Assembly: GCA_905209435.1 (NCBI GenBank)
Contig: CAJLTE010000035.1
Span: forward strand, 1-26,845
Direction: 5' to 3'
DNA length: 26,845 bases
From: an uncultured Blautia sp.
Lineage (GTDB): Bacteria > Bacillota_A > Clostridia > Lachnospirales > Lachnospiraceae
In this document: positions 14,086 through 22,072 of the stretch, in pieces
Layout of the letters: each line of letters opens with the position of its first letter
Numbering within the stretch: position 1 is the stretch's first letter
The notes under the pieces: model-generated
Told to the model about the DNA's origin: nothing
Databases searched by the model: none
What the model saw: only the letters and a program-made list of their open reading frames with translations
Made by a program: the position numbers and the translations under genes

Positions 14086-14982
14086 TCAGTCTGTCTTAGC
14101 CATCTTAAACTGAATACCGGAGAGGATCGCGATCGCAATTGCAAGGATAACACCCATTGCATTGCCATATCCATAACGGTACAGTTTAAATGCATTATAA
14201 TAGATGTAATACATAATGGTATCTGTGCTGTGGTTTGGTCCACCACTTGTCAGCAGCTGTATCAGTGCAAAACACTGGAAACTGTTGATTGTTGTGATAA
14301 CCAGAATATAAAGAGTTGTTGGCATGATCTGCGGCCATTTGATCTTCCAGAAACACTGGAATTTCGTTGCACCGTCTACTTCTGCTGCTTCTACGAGACT
14401 CTGGTCTACGTTATTCAGCGCAGATACATACAGAACGATCGGCTGTCCTACAGAGGTCGTAAGCAGGATGAGAATGATACATCCAAGTGCATATCTCTCA
14501 TCACCAAGCCAGTTGATATTCTGTTTCAGTAAGCCTGTCGTCTTTCCAACGTAGTTAAAGATTCCGTAGTAATTGTTGAACATCCATTTCCATACAACAG
14601 TAACAGCTACAGAGCCGGTTACTACAGGAAGATAAAAAATACAACGGAAAATTGAACAGAAAGGTTCTTTCAGATCATAGATAACAGAACTTACCCACAA
14701 AGAAAAAATACATACAACAGGAACAGAAACCACTACGATAATAATGGTATTTACTAATGCTCCAAGAAAAATATTGTCCTGAAACAGCTCTTTGTAATTT
14801 CCAAGTCCGACAAAAATATCTGCGCGGTTCATAGTGGAATCAAAAAAGCTGGTAATTACGCACTGAATCATCGGATAGATTACAAATCCAAGAAAGAAGA
14901 TCAGACTCGGGATCATAAAGGCATAGCCCGCGATCGTTTCTCTGCGTACCAGTGCTCTTGATGTACTGTTTTTACCTGACAC
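14086..14982 (-). CDS. Sugar ABC transporter permease (MalF-like)
   Basis: This is the partner CUT1 permease, 298 residues, with six predicted membrane helices (about 21-38, 78-100, 110-132, 164-185, 221-242, 272-292) and the EAA loop EAAEVDGATKFQCFW at about 198-212. I chose the GTG at 14982 because AAAGGAGG lies seven to eight bases before it. The longer frame from 15042 would start without a ribosome binding site and inside the intercistronic hairpin region. The protein then begins with SGKNSTSRALVRRETIAGYAF-like permease N-terminal sequence. It pairs with the downstream permease in the membrane channel fed by the upstream binding protein. Confidence 0.92.
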   Translation of the reverse strand: MSGKNSTSRALVRRETIAGYAFMIPSLIFFLGFVIYPMIQCVITSFFDSTMNRADIFVGLGNYKELFQDNIFLGALVNTIIIVVVSVPVVCIFSLWVSSVIYDLKEPFCSIFRCIFYLPVVTGSVAVTVVWKWMFNNYYGIFNYVGKTTGLLKQNINWLGDERYALGCIILILLTTSVGQPIVLYVSALNNVDQSLVEAAEVDGATKFQCFWKIKWPQIMPTTLYILVITTINSFQCFALIQLLTSGGPNHSTDTIMYYIYYNAFKLYRYGYGNAMGVILAIAIAILSGIQFKMAKTD

Positions 14983-15028
14983 CGGAATTCCTCCTTTTAT
15001 TTTTATATCAAATATTTTCATAAAGAAT

Positions 15029-15057
15029 GCCCTTCCCACCATATATGCAGGAAGGGC
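15029..15057 (-). promoter_or_regulatory. Intercistronic hairpin between binding-protein and permease genes
   Basis: A perfect 8-bp stem (GCCCTTCC with GGAAGGGC) with a 13-nt loop lies about 55 nt past the binding-protein stop. It is followed by ATTCTTTATG, not a T run. Such hairpins after the first gene of ABC operons commonly protect the upstream mRNA so that the binding protein is made in excess; that role is inferred. Confidence 0.6.
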
Positions 15058-15110
15058 ACATAAAGGTTACTGTTCTCTTTATTTTTAGTAACACTTAAAG
15101 TTTCTCAATA

Positions 15111-16373
15111 CTACTGTGCTGCTGCAGCGTTTGCAGTTGTTGTAAACTCTTCTACTGCTGTCTTCACATCAGTACCGGAACCGATCTGCTGAAGCATATT
15201 CCACCATGCTGTACGAGCTTCTGCCCATCCGCCAACTACCTGATAATAGTCGCCCATGTATGGAATGAATGCAGAGTATTCTGTCATCAGTTCATCGCCT
15301 TCATAAACGTTTCCGAGGTCTTTTACAGGCCAGAAGTTGGAAGCTTTTACGCTCTCAGGAGCCTGTGTTTCGTCGTTTGCCATGAAGTCGATAAATGTCT
15401 TGGAAGCTTCGATCTTCGCTTCGTCACCATTATCAAATACACCAAATCCCCAGATACCGCCACAAAGCTGCGGGTCACCGCTCTCTGTTGGGAATGCCAT
15501 TGGAAGTACATCAAAACTTAAGTTCTCAGCGTTGTTCTTCTCCTGAGATACGTTCCAGCAGAATGCCATTGCCAGTGTTCCGTTGCAGAACAGGTTTACT
15601 TCATCGCCACCTGCGATAGATGCGTCAAAGTTAATTCCATCCATAGAATTTAACAGTTCAAGTGCTTTGATGTTCTCTTCACTGTTTACTGTATATTCTG
15701 TATGCTCTGCATTTGTAAATGTACCACCATAAAGGTTGTTTACAAGTGCTCTTGTTCCCTGGTCACCGCCCTGGCCGCTACAGTATACTGCGCCAACGTT
15801 TTCCTGACCGGAATCATAAACTGCCTGAACTGCTTTCTGGAAGTTCTCTGTTGTCCAGGTATGGTTTTCTTCATCGAGATACTGCAGTGCGTCTGCTTTC
15901 TCGAAGATGTCTCTGTTAATTGCCATTGTATGAGCTGTCATACATAATGGATATTCGTAGAATACACCGTCGTTATTCTGGCATGCTTTTTCTACAGAGT
16001 CATAAATTGCTTCTTTGGCATCGTCTGTCCACATATCGGATAAGTCTGCCATCAGTCCCTTAGCACCCCAGTTAGCTACCAGACGTTCCGGTCCTTCAAG
16101 AACGATATCCGGTGCCTGTCCGCCTTCGATTGCGGTATTGATCTGGTCATCACCATTTGTGTAGTCCAGATATTCTACTGTTACGTTAATCTCCGGATGA
16201 GCTTCATTAAAGTTAGCGATCATCCCGTCTACTGTTGCTGCATCGCCCCAGTTTCCGATCGGATATGTCCAGAGTGTGATGTCTGTAGATTCAGAATCTG
16301 CTGCAAAAACTGTCCCTGCCGGTACTAACATACTTGCTGCAAGCGCAACTGCCAAAACTTTACGGTAATTCAT
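15111..16373 (-). CDS. Sugar ABC transporter substrate-binding protein without lipobox
   Basis: The 420-residue protein is a family 1 extracellular solute-binding protein: an N-terminal cleavable signal sequence (basic MNYRK, hydrophobic LAVALAASMLVPAG, probable cleavage after VFA near residue 24), then ITLWTYPIGNWGD, EGGQAPDIVLEG and a C-terminal domain rich in Trp/Tyr such as QVVGGWAEARTAWWNML. The ATG at 16373 is preceded by GAGAGG; a TTG eleven codons upstream has no such support. Unusually for a Gram-positive binding protein there is no lipobox cysteine in or near the signal region, so the mature protein would not be lipid-anchored. It is the first gene of the importer/lyase operon and is led by a strong promoter and a long leader. 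The ligand is unknown; the lyase next door points to a sialic-acid-like sugar. Confidence 0.92.
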   Translation of the reverse strand: MNYRKVLAVALAASMLVPAGTVFAADSESTDITLWTYPIGNWGDAATVDGMIANFNEAHPEINVTVEYLDYTNGDDQINTAIEGGQAPDIVLEGPERLVANWGAKGLMADLSDMWTDDAKEAIYDSVEKACQNNDGVFYEYPLCMTAHTMAINRDIFEKADALQYLDEENHTWTTENFQKAVQAVYDSGQENVGAVYCSGQGGDQGTRALVNNLYGGTFTNAEHTEYTVNSEENIKALELLNSMDGINFDASIAGGDEVNLFCNGTLAMAFCWNVSQEKNNAENLSFDVLPMAFPTESGDPQLCGGIWGFGVFDNGDEAKIEASKTFIDFMANDETQAPESVKASNFWPVKDLGNVYEGDELMTEYSAFIPYMGDYYQVVGGWAEARTAWWNMLQQIGSGTDVKTAVEEFTTTANAAAAQ

Positions 16374-16554
16374 AATAAATACCCTCTCTTTCTTTTTCTT
16401 GTACACCCATACTTTTTTGTTGTTACTTTTTCTTTTTGTTACTTTTTTTCATTTTTGTTTTTCTGCCGTATATCTGCTACCCCATTTGTAGAACTTACGG
16501 CCTGTGATTATCTTCTCACTTTTCCCGGTCATGTGAATCTTTGATAATTTTTAT
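16374..16554 (-). promoter_or_regulatory. 180-nt structured, A-rich leader of the importer operon
   Basis: The region from the predicted transcript start (near 16554) to the binding-protein start has a two-tier hairpin at 16465-16501: GCCGTA pairs with TACGGC, and inside it CTAC pairs with GTAG around a 7-nt loop. The 3' half is A/G-rich with two copies of AAAAAGTAACAA (16420-16431 and 16436-16447). A nine-codon lysine-rich mini-frame lies there but has no ribosome binding site. I do not recognise a riboswitch class. Confidence 0.4.
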
Positions 16555-16560
16555 ATTTGT

Positions 16561-16589
16561 ATTGTACATTCCTTTGTGCATTCTGTCAA
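16561..16589 (-). promoter_or_regulatory. Strong sigma-A promoter of the importer/lyase operon
   Basis: A perfect -35 TTGACA (16584-16589) and a -10 TACAAT (16561-16566) are 17 bp apart on the minus strand. About 50 bp of A/T tracts upstream (16592-16640) look like an UP element. I found no convincing cre site or operator palindrome. Confidence 0.9.
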
Positions 16590-16726
16590 TAGCTTTTTAA
16601 AATTTTTTTCATTTTATTTTTAAAATAAAAATTTATAGCATTTTAACGCAATAAAATTATGCAAAAAATTTTCATTTAGCCGAATCAAGCAAGTCCCATG
16701 TTTTATCCCTATTCCCTTTTTTGCAC

Positions 16727-16770
16727 AAAAAACAGCATGGATATTCACTCAAATTTGAATTTCCATGCCG
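16727..16770 (-). terminator. Terminator of the folC-ppk1 operon
   Basis: A 15-bp stem with one internal mismatch and a terminal wobble (CGGCATGGAAATTCA with TGAATATCCATGCTG), an 8-nt loop and six T residues on the minus strand lie 40 nt after ppk1. The remaining sequence to the next promoter is very A/T-rich and holds no gene. Confidence 0.92.
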
Positions 16771-16809
16771 TTTTCCTGTTTTATCTTTCTATTTTGTTCT
16801 GTTTACAAC

Positions 16810-18984
16810 TTATCTTTCTATATCTTCCGCAGGTTCTGCCGGAATAAATACTCGCGATTTCTTTTCTTCATGTTTATGAAGCGCTGCTTTCTCGGTTGCC
16901 TCCAGGCAAAATTCCATCTGGGAGTTGATCAGCACCTTGCCACGTTTATCTGGTTTTATATAGGTGCCATCCGGCTGCAGAAGATGTGCTTTCACATTAT
17001 CTTTGAATTCGAGATCAAGTACATGCTCCAGTTCTTTCTTAATTTTCTCATCCTCTACAGGAAAAACAATTTCCACACGACGATCAAGGTTACGGGGCAT
17101 CCAGTCTGCACTTCCCATATAGATTTCCGGATTTCCTCCGTTCTCAAAGTAAAAAATACGGCTGTGCTCCAGAAATTCCCCTACAATAGAACGTACCCGA
17201 ATATTCTCACTGATTCCAGGCACACCTACCTTCAGACAGCAGATACCTCTTACCAGAAGTTCCACCTGCACTCCGCAGGAAGATGCATAGTAAAGACCTG
17301 CTATAATCTTCGGATCACAAAGAGAATTCATCTTTGCACGGATATGCGCGGGCAGTCCTTTCTTTGCGTTCTCTGCTTCTCTCTCGATCAGACTCAGGAA
17401 TCTGTCTTTCATCCAGATCGGTGCCACGATCAGTTTGTTCCAGCGTTTCGGTTCAGAATAGCCGGAAAGCATATTAAATACTGCCGTAGCATCCTCGCCA
17501 AAGCGTTCATCGCAGGTAAATATACCGCAGTCTGTGTAAAGTTTCGCAGTAGAATCATTATAATTTCCGGTTGCCAGATGCACATAACGCCGGATTCCGG
17601 TTTCTTCCCTGCGAACAACCAGAGTGATCTTGCTGTGAGTTTTAAGGCCTACCAGACCATAAATTACATGGCACCCGGCTTTTTCAAGCTTCTTCGCCCA
17701 TACGATATTGTTCTCTTCATCAAATCGAGCTTTCAGCTCTACCAGTACGGAAACCTGCTTACCATTCTCCGCCGCCTGCGCAAGCGCTGCAATGATCGGA
17801 GAATTTCCGCTGACACGGTACAGCGTCTGTTTGATAGCCAGAACATCCGGATCTTTCGCTGCCTGGCGCACAAAATTTACAACAGGATCAAAACTCATAT
17901 AAGGATGATGGAGAAATACATCACCCTCACGAATCACCTGAAAGATATCTTTGTCATTCTGAAACTCCGGTACAGGTGCAGGCTGGTATCTCGGAGTCTT
18001 ATAAACATCAAACCCCTCTGCCCCGTATACTTTCATAAGCATGGTAAGATCCAGCGGTCCGTTGATTTCAAAAATATCTGCCTCTTTGATGTCAAATTCC
18101 ATCTTCAGAATCTTCAACAGACGTTCATCCGTCTTATCCTCTACTTCCAGGCGAATCACTTCACCCCACTGTCGTTTCTTTAACTGACGCTGAATTTCAA
18201 CAAGTAAATCCTCTGCCTCATCTTCATCAATAGTAAGATCTGCATTACGCATGATCCGATAAGGATGTGCACATACCACATCATAACTTAAGAAAAGCTT
18301 GTCAATGTTTCTTTCTATAATCTCTTCCAGTAAAATCACTGTAGTATCCCCGTTTTTCTTTGACGGAATCTGCACTACCCGCGTAAGCACAGAAGGGACC
18401 TGCACAGTAGCAAACAGAAGCTCTCCTTCTCCTGCCTTGTCTTTCCTGCTGAGTTTATCATTCTTATCTTTCTTTGAAATCAGGGCACCGATATTCAGTG
18501 TCTTATTTCTGATCAGCGGAAATGGTCTGGATGAGTCCATTGCCATCGGTGTGAGTACCGGATATACATTGTCCTCAAAATATCTGTCCACAAATGTCTT
18601 CTGTTCCTCTGTGAGATCTTCATGCGCCGCAACCAGATGCATTCCTGCCTTCTCAAGTGCAGGAATCAGAGAACGGTTCAGGGTGTTATACTGCACATGA
18701 ACCAGTTCATGCGTGCGGACACTGATTTCTTTTAACTGTTCTTTTGCAGTCATTCCTGAAATATCTGTCTTATGATATCCTGCATGTACCTGATCTTTCA
18801 GTGATGCCACCCGCACCATGAAGAATTCATCCAGATTGGATGCAGTAATACTTAAGAATTTCAATCTGTCAAATAAAGGAAGGCTCTTATCTCTTGCTTC
18901 ACTCAGAACACGCTCATCAAATTTAAGCCAGCTCAGCTCACGGTTCACGAAATACTCTTTCTTTTCAAATTTTCCAAGATCCAT
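16810..18984 (-). CDS. ppk1: Polyphosphate kinase 1
   Basis: PPK1 reversibly polymerises the gamma-phosphate of ATP into polyphosphate. The 724-residue protein has the usual four parts: N-terminal helical domain beginning YFVNRELSWLKFDERVL (11-27) with SNLDEFFMVRVA at 49-60, a head domain, and two PLD-like catalytic domains. The autophosphorylated histidine is H450 in GLKTHSKITLV, and the second catalytic histidine is H607 in LEHSRIFYF. RYVHLATGNYN (466-476) and GSADWMPRNLDRRVE (624-638) are also typical. The ATG at 18984 follows AGGAGG, 14 nt after the ppx stop, so synthesis and hydrolysis of polyphosphate are co-transcribed. About 30 charged residues follow the fold at the C-terminus. Confidence 0.97.
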   Translation of the reverse strand: MDLGKFEKKEYFVNRELSWLKFDERVLSEARDKSLPLFDRLKFLSITASNLDEFFMVRVASLKDQVHAGYHKTDISGMTAKEQLKEISVRTHELVHVQYNTLNRSLIPALEKAGMHLVAAHEDLTEEQKTFVDRYFEDNVYPVLTPMAMDSSRPFPLIRNKTLNIGALISKKDKNDKLSRKDKAGEGELLFATVQVPSVLTRVVQIPSKKNGDTTVILLEEIIERNIDKLFLSYDVVCAHPYRIMRNADLTIDEDEAEDLLVEIQRQLKKRQWGEVIRLEVEDKTDERLLKILKMEFDIKEADIFEINGPLDLTMLMKVYGAEGFDVYKTPRYQPAPVPEFQNDKDIFQVIREGDVFLHHPYMSFDPVVNFVRQAAKDPDVLAIKQTLYRVSGNSPIIAALAQAAENGKQVSVLVELKARFDEENNIVWAKKLEKAGCHVIYGLVGLKTHSKITLVVRREETGIRRYVHLATGNYNDSTAKLYTDCGIFTCDERFGEDATAVFNMLSGYSEPKRWNKLIVAPIWMKDRFLSLIEREAENAKKGLPAHIRAKMNSLCDPKIIAGLYYASSCGVQVELLVRGICCLKVGVPGISENIRVRSIVGEFLEHSRIFYFENGGNPEIYMGSADWMPRNLDRRVEIVFPVEDEKIKKELEHVLDLEFKDNVKAHLLQPDGTYIKPDKRGKVLINSQMEFCLEATEKAALHKHEEKKSRVFIPAEPAEDIER

Positions 18985-18998
18985 AGATTCATCCTCCT

Positions 18999-20537
18999 TT
19001 ACGCTCTTCCCTTACGCCTGAGAACCAGACGAATGCCAAATACTTCCTCAAAAAATGCAACTTTATCCTTCAGCAGTCCCAGTTCCAGAGAAATATCCTG
19101 AGTGGAATCCACGATCATCTGTAATTCTCTGTCCTTGAGCACTGTCTTGATTCCTTTTACTTTCTGATAATGACTTCTGTCCATAGCATTTGCCAGACGG
19201 AGGATTGCCGTCATTTTTGCAATTTTAATATAGCTTTCTCTGTCAATTGCCATTCCCATACTATAAAACTCATCATAATGCACAAACGCAGAAGTATTAT
19301 ATCTGACTGCGCACGCAATCATCTGACGTTCTAGAGAAGACAATCCTATAATGTCCGTAGACATGATAATCTGATAAGAGCATTCAGATACATTTTCCAT
19401 ACTTATATATTTACCGCAGTCATGAAGCAATGCCGCAATCTGAAGCAAAAGGCGTTCTCTTGAACCCATACCATGCACTTTCTTCATACTGTCAAAAATA
19501 TTCAGACAAAGGTTCATGGTTCCCTGAATGTGACTTTTACTGCTCGAATAGCGCTTTGCAATATTCTTGGATGTAACCAGAATATCATTTTCGAAATTAT
19601 GAACACTTTTGATAAATTTCTTCTTTTCGGCAAAATCATAGGCAATTCCGTCCAACAGGGAAACTCCCGGAGCCCAAAGAGATTCTGCATTAAAAATATC
19701 AATAAAGTTTCTGCACACTACCATTGTAGGCACCACAAGTGATGCATACTCCGGATCAATCTCCATCTCCTGCGCCAGCAGATCCACAGATTTTCCCACT
19801 GTATCTTCATAACGTTTCATGAATTCTTCTTTTGTGATAATCTTATCTTCCATTTCTTCCTGGAAAATCATATCTGTGATGAAATCTCCCATCAGAATCA
19901 CATTCTTAATATCCTTGTCCTTCAGATACAGGCGCTGAAAACTCATAAGATCATTTCTGATAAATTCTTCGATCAGCTTATCATAATGAATGGTTGTTTT
20001 CTCCAGTTCCTGCAGGCGCTGACGAATTCTTAAGCTTCCCATCTTAAGTCCCTGGGTAGTAACCAGCGCATCTTTATCAAAAAGGGAAACCTGCAGGCTG
20101 CCGCCACCTACATCCAGGATTGCAGTTCCTTTCTGGATCATCTTCTTGAATCCTTTTTCAATGGCAGCGATGGATTTATATCCAAGGAAATGCTGTTCTG
20201 CACTGCTTAAGATCTCAATTTTCAGTCCCGTCCGCCGATAAATCTGTTCCATGATAATCAGTGGGTTGGCAAGTTCTCTGAATGCACTGGTGCCGCAGGC
20301 ACGGTATTCGTCCACACTGAAATCCTGCATCAGGCGTTTGAAGTCATTGAGCACCTCGCACAAAACATCCAGCATTTCTGAATCTATCTTTCCTCCGGAA
20401 TAAACGCCCTTGCCCAATTCCAGACTGTATCTGACATCATTCAGTTCCCTGAATCCGATTCTCTTTGACATCTCAAAGATCTTCATGCTCACTTCATAAG
20501 ATCCAATGTCAATGGCTGCAAATGTCATAACTGCCAT
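18999..20537 (-). CDS. ppx: Ppx/GppA-family exopolyphosphatase with C-terminal HD domain
   Basis: The 512-residue protein has an ASKHA-fold phosphatase domain (AAIDIGSYEVSMKIFE at 7-22, the catalytic-glutamate segment SSAEQHFLGY with E114, and DVGGGSLQV at 142-150). A C-terminal HD-type domain with ALLHDCGKYIS (H372, D373) follows. This architecture releases terminal phosphate from polyphosphate or pppGpp; the HD part is common in bacterial Ppx and its catalytic role there is uncertain. The start ATG 20537 follows AAAGGGGG at seven bases; an internal ATG three codons later is less likely. It is transcribed just ahead of ppk1. I cannot tell exopolyphosphatase from pppGpp hydrolase by sequence alone; pairing with ppk1 favours polyphosphate. 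Confidence 0.92.
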   Translation of the reverse strand: MAVMTFAAIDIGSYEVSMKIFEMSKRIGFRELNDVRYSLELGKGVYSGGKIDSEMLDVLCEVLNDFKRLMQDFSVDEYRACGTSAFRELANPLIIMEQIYRRTGLKIEILSSAEQHFLGYKSIAAIEKGFKKMIQKGTAILDVGGGSLQVSLFDKDALVTTQGLKMGSLRIRQRLQELEKTTIHYDKLIEEFIRNDLMSFQRLYLKDKDIKNVILMGDFITDMIFQEEMEDKIITKEEFMKRYEDTVGKSVDLLAQEMEIDPEYASLVVPTMVVCRNFIDIFNAESLWAPGVSLLDGIAYDFAEKKKFIKSVHNFENDILVTSKNIAKRYSSSKSHIQGTMNLCLNIFDSMKKVHGMGSRERLLLQIAALLHDCGKYISMENVSECSYQIIMSTDIIGLSSLERQMIACAVRYNTSAFVHYDEFYSMGMAIDRESYIKIAKMTAILRLANAMDRSHYQKVKGIKTVLKDRELQMIVDSTQDISLELGLLKDKVAFFEEVFGIRLVLRRKGRA

Positions 20538-20617
20538 ATGTGTTCCCCCTTTGCCATATTTTACTGCTTCATCCCATTAATTTTTTATTCCCACAATTAT
20601 TATTGTTTCCCAGTTAC

Positions 20618-21925
20618 CTATTCTTCTGCAACCCCCAACAAATGGTCAATAAACTGCTGCGCAGTTCTTCCTGTAAGACCGCCGTGGGAAAGTTCCCATT
20701 TGTTTGCTTCCAGAAGTAACTCCTCTTCCGGCATCTTGATTTCATTTCTTTCTGCAAGTGCCTTGACAATAGTCTGAAATTCCTTTTTACTTGGTGCACC
20801 ATAATAAATGCGAACACCGAAACGGTAAACAAGAGAAAGTTTCTCCTGTACGGTATCAGAGGAATGCAGATCGTCATCATCCATAATTTCCAGCTTGTCA
20901 CTGGACTTCTCTCTTACCAGATGTCTTCGGTTACTTGTCGCATAAATCAAAATATTATCCGGCTTCTTCTCCAGACCACCTTCGATCACTGCTTTCAGAT
21001 ATTTGTACTCAATCTCAAATTCTTCGAATGACAGATCATCCATATAGATAATAAACTTATAGTTTCTGTTCTTAATCTGTGCAATTACATCATTCAGATC
21101 CTGAAACTGGTGCTTGTATACCTCAATGATACGAAGACCTTCATCATAGTAACGATTCAGGATACCTTTAATACTTGATGACTTGCCTGTACCTGCATCA
21201 CCGAAGAGCAGACAGTTATTTGCTTTTCTGCCCTTTACAAAGGCTTCTGTATTCTCAATCAGCTTCTGCTTAGGTATCTCATACCCCACCAGATCCTCCA
21301 GTTTTACATGAGCAATCCTTGTAATCGGCTGAATCTCTACATTGTCATTCTCGTCATGGCCTACGCGGAACGCTTTATGTAAGCCAAGTTTTCCCACACC
21401 AAAATCCTTATAGAACTGCACCATATCTTTCATAAATTCTTCCGCACTCTCTGCTGCTGCCAGAGTTTTACTCAGACTGCAGATACGGTCTCTGATACGA
21501 GAATTGAACATCTTACTGTTGCTTCCTGTATTTGTATAATCGGCCAGGACTTTACAGCAGGAAATGCCAAACGTTTCGTCCAGTACTGTCAGATCAAAAT
21601 CATATAATTCCTTAAATACTCCAAAATCGTTCAGTGCCAGCTCATTGATGCTTCCGTTTACCGCCCCTCTGATCTCACAGGCTGTGCTGAATGCATTTTC
21701 ATTATTTACCAGCAAAAATGTAAGGTAACAATGCCATAAGTTACCGGAAAATCCATATAATCCGGCTGTTTCTACCAGTCCGTTGGCACACTCGAAAAAC
21801 ATTCCCTCTTTTTCTTCCAAATCCGGTGATTTTCTCTCCCAGGCAGTCATTAACTCTGCCATTTTATTCAGGATCTCACCATGTTCAAAGTTACGATACA
21901 GTATACACTCATTTAATCTAGCCAT
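20618..21925 (-). CDS. DUF815-family AAA+ ATPase
   Basis: The 435-residue protein has an N-terminal helical half of unknown function (1-200, with Cys residues at 123-124) and a C-terminal AAA+ module of the DUF815 (PF05673) type. The Walker A motif is FGDAGTGKSS (241-250), Walker B FIIYMDDLSFE (291-301) and sensor 1 YATSNRRHL (328-336). A SSDTVQEKLSLVYRFG stretch near 356-371 is also typical. The family is widespread and its biochemical role is not established; an AAA+ remodelling function is inference. The start follows AAAGGAAG. It sits between pheA and ppx on the same strand, with 147 nt and 80 nt gaps in which I saw no convincing promoter or terminator. Confidence 0.9.
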   Translation of the reverse strand: MARLNECILYRNFEHGEILNKMAELMTAWERKSPDLEEKEGMFFECANGLVETAGLYGFSGNLWHCYLTFLLVNNENAFSTACEIRGAVNGSINELALNDFGVFKELYDFDLTVLDETFGISCCKVLADYTNTGSNSKMFNSRIRDRICSLSKTLAAAESAEEFMKDMVQFYKDFGVGKLGLHKAFRVGHDENDNVEIQPITRIAHVKLEDLVGYEIPKQKLIENTEAFVKGRKANNCLLFGDAGTGKSSSIKGILNRYYDEGLRIIEVYKHQFQDLNDVIAQIKNRNYKFIIYMDDLSFEEFEIEYKYLKAVIEGGLEKKPDNILIYATSNRRHLVREKSSDKLEIMDDDDLHSSDTVQEKLSLVYRFGVRIYYGAPSKKEFQTIVKALAERNEIKMPEEELLLEANKWELSHGGLTGRTAQQFIDHLLGVAEE

Positions 21926-22072
21926 TGTTGTTACTTCCTTTTATTTTCATCAGTTATTCAGATGTCAGACTCCAGCTTTTTATCCCCAACATCTTATTTT
22001 CAGCATTGTCAATTCATTGTCATTAAATTTCTCCTGGCAGAACTACTATTTTCCCATCCTGCCACACAAATT

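Noticed and set aside
16765..18183. Plus-strand open frame of 472 codons
   Set aside because: It lies fully antisense to ppk1 and shares no recognisable motif. Its composition follows from reading ppk1 codons backwards.
21926..22072. Promoter for the DUF815 gene based on TTGACA in the gap after pheA
   Set aside because: No -10 hexamer occurs at 16-18 bp; the nearest A/T-rich hexamer is more than 20 bp away.
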